Source of the DNA: Larimichthys crocea
Taxonomy: Eukaryota > Chordata > Actinopteri > Sciaenidae
Reading direction: 5' to 3'
Assembly: GCF_000972845.2 (NCBI RefSeq)
Contig: NC_040016.1
Span: forward strand, 19,246,098-19,310,097
DNA length: 64,000 nt
The notes under the pieces were generated by a model. The model ran no database searches and was not told where the DNA came from. It saw only the letters and a list, made by a program, of their open reading frames with translations. This document shows positions 39,070 through 51,500 of this stretch, one piece after another. The position numbers were made by a program, and so were the translations under genes. Each line of letters begins with the position of its first letter. The stretch's first letter is position 1.

Positions 39070-39503
39070 TTATTCTAAGAGGTCCTGTGGGGACACAAAC
39101 AATGCAAGTTAGTTAATAGATAATCACAAAGTTTAACTAGGAATAGGGCCTTCTACATGGTAACAGATACCTGATCTGAGTCTTCGTTGTACTGTGTTTT
39201 TCCTGTCTCCATGTAGTGAGTGTCAACATCATCGACTCCTTCTATTTTATTAGCCTCAACGTGTTCTCTCATAACAGAGTATCGGTGCACAAGGAACCTG
39301 GTGAGGACATAAATTCATATTTGAATCCGAGCTGAAATACAGTATGTACAGTTTATCTGTGTGTGTAAAGATGAAACATAGTTAACATACCGTCCTCCGC
39401 AGACATACTTCTTAACCAGCCAAACGCCTGTGACCGCGCTTATCAGAAGGATTGCTATGACAACCATCACTATGACAGCAGTGTTCGGTGAGCTGCTTTC
39501 AGT
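39070..39503 (-). CDS. sort1: sort1 exons 18-20, transmembrane segment and sorting tail
   Basis: Exons 39391-39503, 39171-39297 and 39070-39084. Exon 18 encodes the membrane helix ([16 protein letters not shown] region) and the stop-transfer KKYVCGG. Exon 19 carries the tyrosine signal YSVM. The 15-nt last exon contributes only DLLE and the stop, so the GGA/retromer-type sorting signal DSDQDLLE is assembled across a splice junction. Confidence 0.93.
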
Positions 39504-42500
39504 CTGTTAAGGATTACAGAAATAAAGGGCTTAAAAAAACAACAAAACAAAACATACACAAGCTCAGGAAATTAGAAATTATATTAGAGGTCGCTGGCTG
39601 TTATTATTTGAGCAGGAACCTGAATATTTCAGCTTGGAAAGGAAAATAATTGATAATAGCTCAGGTCATGGGTGTTATGGAATTTTCTATCCTTAGGTTA
39701 CACAAGGTCACGTGTGGGCCTTGAGGTCCTCGGCAGTATTAGTTGTTTGGCTTTGCTTGTAGGTGCCAGTCTATCTCAACACTGTGGTGGCCAGAGTTGA
39801 AGAGACCTGTTGCTGCCTTCCTAGACATAATAGATAGCTGGACGTTGACGTTCCAATCTGCGTAAACAGACATCTGTGTCTCCAGACTAGAATATGCTGA
39901 CAATAACACCTCCATGAGTAAAGACATTCTCTTTGACTAATTCTGGGCGTGTAGTATTTGTGGTGTTATCTTGGGGTTTAAAGTCGATCCACCAGGATGA
40001 GTTGGGCAGAATGTGAGACCGACTCAGGCACTTCTGATGAACTTTGAGAGTGTCTCTAATTCTCCTTGGGCCAAGTGTCAATAAATAATACAGCATAAGA
40101 CATCAGAGGCTCCTGAACACTTTCTTCCTTCCTGACCTCACCATTGACCTTTGACTTCAGCAGTTTCTCCACAACAATTGTGGAACCTTTTTATGCCTGG
40201 CTGAGGTGCAAAGGTTGTCGCATCGATAAAAGCGAAATGTGTAAGTGCAATGGAAATGTCATGAATCGTGTAAAGATGTAACTTAAACATCCACTGTAAC
40301 CTTCCCCAACAACCCAAAACAAACAGCAATGCCACATTTCTATCTTTCCATCACGTCTTCTTGTCGCATCATCTTCTGCTGCAAATGTTTGGAAGAGAGA
40401 ATTATCACCACCAATTATCAACATCAATGTTTGCATAACTACAGCGGATGGAAACATTGACTTCATTAGATTTTCCAGAATTTGGTTGTGAACTTTGCTC
40501 ATGTCACACTGCTACTCGATAACCCATCTGTTGTGGAGAAATTGCTGAAGTCAAAGGTCAATGGTGCGGTCAGGAGGGAAGAAAGTGTGCAGGAGCCTCT
40601 GATGTCTTTTGATGTATTATTTATTGACACTTGGCCCAAGGAGAATTAGAGACACTCTCAAAGTTCATCAGAAGTGCCTGAGTCGGTCTCACATTCTACC
40701 CCAGTCATGCTGCTGGATCGACTTTAAACCCCAAGATAACACCACAAATACTACACGCCCAGAATTAGTCAAAGAGAATGTCTTTACCCATGGAGGTGTT
40801 ATACATATTCTAGTCTGTTTACACAGATTGGTACGTCAACGGCAGCTATCTATTATGTCTATGAAGGCAGAAATAGGTCTCTTCGACCCTGGCCACCACT
40901 GTGTTGAGATATGGTGGCACCTAGTCAAAGACAAACAATTAATACTGCCAAGGACCCACACGTGACCATGTGTAGCCTAAGGATAGAAAATTCCATCCAC
41001 AGCTTCAGTGCTGACCACAGTGAAGATCAAAGGTTCCCCTGATATGAAGTCAGTCAGGTAGATAATGTTCCCACGCAGTCGTTTTTTTGTTTTTTTTTGG
41101 ATGAGCAGAACTGACCAGAGAATTTGGATGAAGGGCGTTACTGGTGCACATCCTCCTCAGGTCTGTCTCCTTCCTGTCTGGCTGGAAACCTCCCTCACAC
41201 TGGTCGCCTGGAATCTTCCGGTAGCTTAAATGTAAGAAGAGACATGAAAGGCGAGTCCTTGAAAAGGACACAGTGTTGGCCAACACTAATGGAAGGAGAC
41301 TTAGAGGCACAAGATCCACAGCGATAAAAAAAATACTAACCCCTTTAATGAATTAGGCTGCAACAGACCACATGTTTCCATGTTTACTTTGACCTTTGAC
41401 AAAACTTAGAAAGCCTTTGATCACGTTTCCTGTATTTTCTTAGTTATTCTTGAACTACATCCTCACAGAACAATGGCTTCGTGCAGGATCCCAAGAAAAC
41501 ATTTGAAATGACTTGTAACCTACATTATCAGAAACATGCAGACACTTTATCTATTTTGCACAAACTCGATTTAGCACTGGCTTATGGATGTATCCCATGT
41601 TACCACAGCTTTTTGGAGAAACGAACCTTTAGCAGGTCAACAGACAAGATGGCAATGGCAAATGAGGTTTCGAAGTTCAGACCCTTTAAAGAACACTGTC
41701 CAAAAACAACAGCATGCAGAAAATATACAAACAAGCATCCTCACCCGCTGGTCTGTAGCTGTTCGGTGGTCCCATTTAAACAGAACTCCAGAGGACGGCT
41801 CTTCATCTCCTCCTGCTCCACACACTCTGAGCTGTTCTCTGGACGGTAATATCCAAAGTCACTGTGAGACACAGGAGAAACTAGTATGGCGTATTCTGTC
41901 AAATTTGCTGAGACAAACAGATTCAATCTATTTCACAACAACGACATACCAGTGATAATCATCCACCGTACACGGACAGGGGGACAGCTTCTTAGTGACA
42001 GCATAGTCCCTCCCGTTCCAGCAGACGGTGTCTTTCCTCAGGCGTAAGAAGGTCTCTTTGTAGCCCAGCACGCAGCCATCATTAGATCCAGTGGGGTCTG
42101 CAGAGTGAGCCAGCCACTGTATATAGTCCCCCTCAGTACCTACACATACATACACGTCAGTACTTCCTGTCACACCCACCAGTCGCCACCCACATCCTCC
42201 GATGCACTCACAGTCTCTGGTGAGGAGCTTCCTGAAGTCTATGGTGATCACCACCCATTTGCTGAAATCGTTCCTGTAGCCCCACAGGCTGATGTTCATG
42301 GAGCGAGAGCCGGGCTCGCTGTCCATGCCGCTGAAGTGAAGCGGGTCGTTGGTGAAGTTATACGTATGCCAGCACTGCCCCTCGTCCGTGGAAAACCTGA
42401 GCGGCGAAATGGGGACGAATGAGGCGAAAAACTACAAAACTACAATAAACAAATGATTTAGTGTACTCGGTTATATTCACTTAATCTGGTTGACAGTTGA

Positions 42501-45500
42501 ATGGGTGTGCTCCATAGCCACCAGCAGCCCTCCAGAGTCCAGTATAGCATAATGATGAGGCCCCTTGAGAGCGAACAGCCATGAGTATCCGCCGTCGTCA
42601 GACACATACACGTCAGGGGAGAGAGCGGACTCTGCGTCCCCGACGCTGCCTGGAGAAATAGAGGGCACCAGCGTTAATGGATGTTAAACCATGCAGTGAA
42701 ATGATTTCTGTTTTTGTTTTTTGTTTTTACCATGGGCCAGAATGAGGCCTACGGCGTTGGACTGTGAGAGAGGCAGCATGGGGACGTTCATCTTCATGGT
42801 GGTGCTATAAGCGGCGTGGATGTGAAGCCTGCACTGTTAGAGACACAAAAATGAGTGTAACGTTGGTACTAAGTCTCACGTTCACTGCAAACACTCGTGA
42901 ATATTAAGACTAATCACTGAAAAACACATGTTGATAATAAATCTCTCACTCTGTTAGGCCTGTTCGTAGAGGTCTCAGCGTCACAGTGACCGTTCTGAGG
43001 TCTGCGCAGCGTCTGCCATCTGGCTCCTTGGTCAAAAGTGATCACCGTCTCCACCGCACCATCTGCAAAAAGAACGCGATGAATCCCAAACGAAGGATCC
43101 CGGCGGATATTTTATATATTTAGATATATCTAGCTTGTCTGATGTTTAAAGTCCTTCATGGACTGGCACCGCCGCCACTAAATGATAATATTAAACTGAG
43201 GGTAGTCAGCCACTCCACTACTCGAGTCACCAGAGGCGACTGTGAGGTTCCTCTTCGACGAACTACATTTGGCCAAAATGTCCTTTCACATAAAGGTAGT
43301 ATACTGTGTTACAGCCTACCCACCTCAATTAGAGAGAGTCCCAGTATATTAACATTCAAGGGACATTTGAAGGTGTGGCTTCGATCTAGTCAGATTTGCA
43401 ATCACATCGGGCTTTTGTGAAACTTTTATTACTATACAAATCTTTATACAATTCTGGGTTAATGTGCAATGTCCCTGTTTGTAGTAATGTCTGTTGTTCT
43501 TTTTTCTTTTCCTCTCGTCTGTTTTCTTTTGCTGAGTTTTTTCCGTCCTTCTTTTCCTCTTTTTTAACATCAACCTGCCAAGGGACTACGGTTGGAAATT
43601 CGCCTGTGGCTATAAACCGGCATATTTACATGTAAATCTTTATTAATATGCACTGTCCCTTTTAAATAAATGAATAATAAAAGAAATATATATATATTTT
43701 GCATGTTTAGCTCATAGATGGCAGACAATAAAATACAAACTTTACTGATGTTCTCATGATTGGATGCTGGTGTTTCCCCACAGTATTGTACATGCAGGAA
43801 AAGCACCTGCTGCCTCCTTGTATCTGCGTTACCATGCAACAATACGATGCCAACCATAAGATTCCTCTTAAACACGTCAGTACATACTGAACAGTGTGTG
43901 TTGACCCACCCTCTGTGAGTACGCTGGTCATGTAGACGCCTCTGAGTGAAGAAATGACGGTGAAGTCAGTGTCACTTCCTGTAGTCGTGTAAAGGTGGCG
44001 CTCCAGAGACTTGGAGAACACGGCTCCTCTGTCGTCTGACACGTAGATGGTTCCAACACCGGAGTCTGTCCGACACAGCACACACGAAAAACACAGAGCG
44101 ACTTCAGCTTCAGTATCTTTTTTTCTCTGTGCTCGATTCTCTGTTATCAACATTGTCATTAATCATTAGCATCATCTATAACTTCAACACTGTCAACATC
44201 ATCTTCATCCACATCAATCATTACTATCTGCATCCTCACTGGCTCTGACCTCCGGGGTCATCCACATGCATGAATATCATGTCCTGATTGGCTGACAGGA
44301 TGGAGTAGAACTGCTCGTGGTTGACTGTGGGAAGCTGAGCCATGTTCCACACCTCACCTCCGTCTACCGACACATGGATCATGCGCTCTGTACCCTAAAC
44401 ACACACAAACATAATGATTAGAAGATAGAGTTGTGATAACTCTATGTATGTGTCTACTGTACGTTCATTACTTTATTTACTATATATGGAACGCATGAAC
44501 ATGTTAGAGATGCAGCTTATTAACTTCCAGAATATTTCCAAGAGGTGGATGTTAAAGGGTCAGCAACTTCTTTTCCCTGCATGATATGAAACATAAGCAT
44601 ATACATACTATTAACATGTACTAGTAAATGTCTGGACAATGACACACAAAATGGGAAACTTTCCATGGGAATTTATGGAAATAACTGGGAATAAACCGGG
44701 AATTTACAAAACTGAAGGTTGACCTTTAACAGGGAACTTATATACAGTTGGGGAAACTATATTTTTTTGACTAAAACAACCAGATTTCATGCAAGTACAC
44801 TTGAATATCTGCTATTCCTTCGTCACATGCACAGATGGTTTCTACAACCTGGGCCACACTTTAGAGCCCAGAGCACACAGAGAGTAATGAAGCCACACAT
44901 TTGAGCCCGTGGACGACATAAAGTGAAGTAAGTGTTGATGATATTCGGGGGGTAAATATATTTGACGTATGGTATTAATGTTTAACTTGCAAATGTATTC
45001 ATACAGTAGATAGCTAGCTGATAAGTTACATGCTAAATAAGCTATAGCCCCCAATTTCCATAACTCCTATAAATTCCTATTAATTCCCATGGAAAGTTTC
45101 CAATTCTCACATCTCAGTACATCTCAATATGCCGTTATGTGTGTCTGGTGGACTTGCACGGTTCGTCTCAGGTCATGAAAAGCAACGCTCATTTTTAAAA
45201 TCACGTTTGGACAGGGAGCATGCACTTACTTGCTACGGCCTCTAAATGCAGCTTTCGCCTTGCATCTTAAAGCCAGCCGCCGTCCACAGGATTGCGGTTC
45301 ACGTTGTACGGATTGCTTTCATACCTGGCTGAGATCTGATCACAATACGAGCCAAACCAACACCCATATGTGGTCTGGCTCATCCGATCACCTTTTGATC
45401 ACAATGCATACTGCATGCATTTACAGCTGGCACTAACATGTGTTTTTACTTATCCACGTAGGATATCAGGATACACAACTCGTGCTACTGCCAGGTATGA

Positions 45501-48500
45501 ATGAGGTCAAAACTATTTGAATGGCTGGATAAGTGAGAAAATATGTTTTTTGTAATCCGGGTAAACTTGAGCATTTTATCTTAGAAATGCAGGGAGGGAA
45601 CGTTTCTGAGTACCAAAATATTATTACCTTTATCATCTATAAAGATTCACACACACACTCTTACCGTGCCCGTCATGATAGAAGCGAAGACAAAGCGCCC
45701 TCCAAGCACAAAGGAGTAAACTCTTGTTGCAATGGTCTGGAAACTTCGACCATAGTCTGTTGTCTTCCTTAACTCCAACATTCCTCTGTCATCTAACAGA
45801 GAGGAAGAAGTTACTCAATGTATTTGGTCATTTTATACACATATATGTATATGTGGGAGCCTATTCTCTTCACTTACTGCATGATCCATTGTAGTTTGTT
45901 GTGAAGTAGATGCTGTTCTTTGGACCCCTGTACACGAGAGAAAAGAGAAACAGTGAAGGAAGGAATCTGGAAAGATCTAATTGTGCGCACATTTTTTTTT
46001 TGAACATCTGAGAGTTGTCTGAGTTCAAATGTAAATCCACTTTTGGAATTTGTAGAGATCACAGATTATGGTCGTGGTTTCTTCTAAGTGCTGTGTGAGC
46101 GAGGCGCACACCGACCCCCGGGCGGCACTCCAAGTCTCTCTGGTTTTGTTCTCTGCCAAAGGGGACGAAGGTTTTCACACTGCAAAGATTCTGCTGCTTC
46201 AAGGACTGTGGGCTGAATAAGAATGTCGTTGCTGACTCATGATTCACTCTGACAGCAGCAGTCTCAGCGCCCTTGCTCTGCAGTCAATTTAAATTGGGGC
46301 CTAAATGACAGCTGTGGTCACGCAGAGCTATCGCAATGTTCCCACAGCGCTAACAACCGCGGGCTGACACCGCAACCTCATGTGAACTCTGGTGTCCAAA
46401 GGAAACTAGAGTCGGGAGAGTGATCCAAACTGTGGTGAGAAAGACAGCTGGAATAACAACAATGGACAAAGAACACACACACACACACTAACACACACAC
46501 ACAGTCCTGTTATACCAAGATGCACATGAAAGCTGTATGGAAACAAACATGGACAAAGCTGTTTCACACCCTGTCAGCGATGGACAGTGTCTTATGTCCC
46601 TTTTAACAACTTCCATTCACACTAAATCAAATCACACACAGACGGCTGACATATAAAAGGATGCTGAAGGTACGTAGTCTGCTAGACGTTATGTTAAATG
46701 TATGCAAAAAGGAGTATTCATCTATTCAGGGACTGTATGGAAATTATTAGGGAGGATGGAGCCAAAGAAAGGGAGGGCTGTATATTTTGTTAAAGGGAAT
46801 GTCGTCTATTTTTTTGGGGATTTTTACATACTCCAGATAAATATTTCACTTCATCCTCATCTAGAGAGATTTATTCCTGATGTGTACAACAATCATGTCT
46901 CTGTATCAGGACATAATAGCACAGTAGAAACAGTAGATGTGATTTTTTACGGTTAGGGATTATCTCATTAAAGAGTGCACAATTTTTACACAAGCCAACC
47001 TTCTCTTTATTCTGGATCATAACAAAGAGATATCCTATAATATCATGCATGTTTAATAACTATTTCTCAGTACACGGTTCAAATATAGAGAGCAGGAATG
47101 CTGGGTAAATGAAGCACACCACTTGTTAAGTTAAGAATAATTTTGGCAAGTGCTTATTTACGCTTGTGCAACTTGGATACTATCAACATCTTTAGCTTGA
47201 AATTACAGCGGTCAAGGGGAAAGTACCCCTCCCCAACCTCAACGGTTTTCTTACAGTCCCTGATGTTTGTCTGTTGTAATGTTGTTTGTTTCTTATCATG
47301 TCATCTGCTGCATATTTAGCACCACTTGTATTGTGTGTTTAGACTTTATTTTTTTTAAATGAGTGGGGGATGATTCTCACCATCGGACCAAACAAACACT
47401 GTCATGGATCTTCCTCCAGGTGGCGCCAAAGTCTTCAGACAGCCACAGGTCCAACTGGAGGGAAAAGGCTCAGTTAGTTAAAAAAGTTAAAGCCTAATCG
47501 AGGATTTAGGAGCTTGGAGTAGAAATCCAGAACCCAATTAAGAGTGGTGAGAGGGTCCAGTTTAGTTTGGTACCTTGATACTGAGCGTCACAAGTGTGTT
47601 GCTGTCTCCAGGGTTGTACAGCATCTGAATGAGCGGATCGAACGGCAGGTCAGTGGGAACGAAGGTCATGCCAAAGTCCTGTGAGCGAAACAGTCTGTAG
47701 CCATCGACTTCTGACACGTCACCTGTGAGCATCACCTGACAAACAAACACAGACAGGAGCTGTCAGAGAAGACCGTTCATGTTGTATATGTACCACTCGG
47801 ATAACAGGCTCACCTTGCCAGAGTGGTCAGGGCTGATGGCGATGCCGAACTCGGTCTGGATGAAGGTGTGGTTGATCAGGTGAGTCACATCTTTGAACGT
47901 CTTCCCATAGTCTTCACTGACGCAGTGACAAAGTTGCAGTTAGACCACACCCATGACAAATAACTACTCCATTACTACTCGGTGTGCGACAATCGACCAC
48001 CGGGGGCATTTCTCACCTCCTGTACAGGTTAGACTGGCCGAAGCGCATCAGGAACGGCGGCACCTGAAATGTCGTCAAGACCAGCAGCACCTGGGAGACG
48101 AGAGCAGGGATTACACAACAACAATCCCTCGTCTCTCTTGGACTTTCTTTTTTTTTTTTTTTGGTTATCGAAATCTCACCCCTGTGTACAAAACTGTGGT
48201 GAGACCAGCGTTGATGTTGTTTGGTCTAGAGAAAATGCCACTGAGGAAAAGACAGGAGGCAGAGCTGGAGGTAGCAGAGATGAAGATGCTGAGGTTCTCT
48301 TTGGGAGTGACCAAGATGGATAGGATCAGGAATGAGTACATCAGAGGGACAGCACATGTTAGAGGTTCTGAAGATAAAAGTCAGAGAGGCCAGACGGTTC
48401 GGACATGTCCAGAGGAGAGATAGTGAATATATTGGTGGAAGGATGCTGAGTTTTGAACTGCCAGACAGGTGGAGGCCTAGAGGAAGACCAAAGAGGAGGT

Positions 48501-51500
48501 TTATGGATGCAGTGAAAGAGGACATGAAGGTAGTTGGTGTGAGAGAAGAGGACGCAGAAGACAAGGTTAGATGGAGGCAGCTGATTCGAAAGGGAAAATC
48601 CAAAAGGAGAAGAAGAAGAAATCTCACCCCTGATCCATCTCCCACCCAGGCCAGTGACAGTGAACCCATAGTCCTCACTTTGAAGACGAACTGGGGAAAA
48701 AACAAAGAGAAGAGAGAGATTTTAGAAAACAATGAATGAGAAACCACCGTGTAGGATTATTTGAAACATTTGATGAGCAAACACACACAAACATGCAAGA
48801 AGTAAATAGACACCTTCATTCAAATTTAAATTAAAGGTGTCTCTTTACTTTCTATTCTTAAACTTTGTTGTCCAAAATAACATCAGTGCACTGAAACAGT
48901 AAATGTAATAATTACAAATAACTACAAATCAAAACAAAAATAGAATATAATTAATAATTATAAGTACGATTTTAATATCACAAGCATCTTTCCTTTACAA
49001 AACATCAGTGACACACCAATACTGGCCTCTAGTTTTACTTCTATCTTGCACCTGCATGTTGCATGTTAAATGTGTCAGACTGATTAATGTATTTTCTCTG
49101 CTGTGCATGCTTCTTATGCGTGTGCTTTTTGCTTTGCATGCCTCAGAGAAAACAATGCAGCGCGCTGTCATCTTTACTCCACGTTTCTATTAACCGGCAT
49201 TTTATAGTTTTGTACGTTCATCGGCATAACGAGCCTCTCAGAGTTTGGTCTAAAACACACACACACACACACACAACACAAGAGAATGTGTGTTTTCCGT
49301 CAACGGCTGCTGAGAGAATGAATTGTCCTTACTGTCCGAAGTAACTCTGCCATTTGGATGCACTCTGCGTGTGTGACCTACATTCCTGCCTAAATGACAA
49401 AGCTGAGGCGCAGAGAACAAGACAATTACTGATGCCCCGAGCACAGCGAGAACACACATACAGTGGGTGCAGAGTGAAAGAGTTCAAAAATGTTTTTGTT
49501 ATTAACACACATCTCAGTCTAAGAGATAAATAACTCAGTGATTTCACAAGTGCACATTCCAGTCTATTTACCCAGAGTGACGTTCAAGTGTTTGGTCATT
49601 TCACCAACACATTTAGCCACAGCCCAAATTGTTTGGAAGGTTTCTACCCTCCTCTCTGTCGGGGCAAAGATGTTTACAAGGTGAGCCCAGGCCTGGAGAG
49701 TCGACATGCAGCTCTATAAAGCCACAGGAGGAGGGAGGGCCAGGTCTGCCTGTTGGAAACTCTTTGTAAATAAGTCCAGTGGAAACCGGCCTGCCCCGGG
49801 CCGTCCAAGTGTGTGAACACAACTTTCCATCTCTCCACTACATTAATCATTTCATCACACCCTTGCAGCAGTATCCATCTTTTCTTTCATCCCCTCGATC
49901 GCTTGACAGATTTTCTTCCCTTCCTCTGCGGTCATCTGTTTAAATGGTTGATCTATTTAAAAAACGTGAAGTGTGGATGTGTCCTGTCCTCTCAACAGTC
50001 TCGTACCATTAAACCACAGCGTTTTGGATTCAGACCTGTTACAGGAACATTATTCTCCCTTTTCGTCTCTCCTCTCTCTCTTCTTCTTTTCTCTCTCTAG
50101 AATTAAACTAAACAAATTCCTTGTCTTAGTCTGATAATCTGTGCTTCATTATGAAGGTTACAACTGTTTTTCTAATGTGTTTGTCTTTGGCTATGTCAAT
50201 GAAACTGCTGATGGTGCTGATTAAAAGTCCAGACTTCTACTAAACTGACTGATTACACACTGAATATAAACAGACAGAGAGCTGTCAGCTCTGGCTTCAG
50301 ATGACGGATACTACATTATGAATACCAGAGCTCTAATTATGCCTTTAAGTGAAGTCAAATGACATTCAAGTGATTGTTAAAGATGATGACACTGAAAGAT
50401 TATATAAAATATTCAACTAGATTAGAATAAATAGCCGTGTTTGCCGTTCTGGGAGGTTGCAGAACTTTCAGGGTATGCAAGAACCTGCAGAAACTCCCGA
50501 AATCCTGTAATCTAATTTAAAAAAAAAAAACATTTTGAAATCACAATGACAACAGGCGTCGAGGTCGCTGCAGGTTTCAACAGGTTTCAGGCCTTTGCCA
50601 ATGTTTCTGCCAGCTGCGTGTACACCTGCGTTAAATCTAACCAGCGTCTGCTCCTCCTGACACCCTCATCACCGGACAAACGCTGACTCGCCCCGGCTAC
50701 AGTTCACCTGATCCGGAATCCAAACAATCAACATTTTAAAAAAGGAGGTCAGCTGAACTAAAGGCTGAGAAAGCTGCGTCTGGGTGGAAACTGTGCTGTT
50801 TTTTAGCCAACTCTAAAGAGAAGCGTAATACAGGATCATGTGGCAGGGACAGGAAAAGGGAGTCGATGTAAAGCTGGAGTTTACTCTGTCCTGCTCTGTG
50901 ATGGGGAAAACAGATGGGTAGAAAGAGATGGTGAAGGGAAGAAAAGATACTTATTAGTCAGCTAAATCTGAAGATAAATGCCTGACCCGGTTGGACAAAC
51001 CAGACACGACCTCATGCTGTATCACATGTTGAATTTAAGGGTTGACATCTGCTTTTAAAAGACTCTTCTAAGCTCCATCTGCAGCTCAGATCATGAAACT
51101 CTGACATTCAAGGTGTGCAAGCATGTGAAGTTTTCAACAATGCTGCACAAGTGAGTGTCGCACACAGGCAAACAGACAAATATCTCCATGCAGACTCAGT
51201 AATGCGCAGTATTGGTGGGTGGGAGCACAGTGAAGTCTTCTCTCAGAGGACGGGCGGCAACAATGAGCTCCTTATTCCCTCTGCTCCGGGTTTGAAACTT
51301 TTCTGCTGTGGCTGTGTTTACACACATAAAACTTCAGAAGAGGAGGTCAAACACTCTTGGCTCTGATCTGACCCGTGAAGCTGTGTAGACCTCTGATGCC
51401 GGGCAGTCTGCAAGTTTTGCAGGCAAGAGGCATGAGCATGAGCTGGGTTGTATTAACTATGAATTTAATTAAAAAGCAGAGCAGGAGATTATCAGTGATT

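Noticed and set aside
40609..40965. 118-codon ORF starting [17 protein letters not shown]
   Set aside because: Lies wholly inside the LTR-like repeat; the corresponding frames in copies A and C are interrupted.
46702..46956. 84-codon ORF ([16 protein letters not shown]) in sort1 intron 6
   Set aside because: No recognisable domain and no continuation; possibly decayed repeat, not supportable as a gene.
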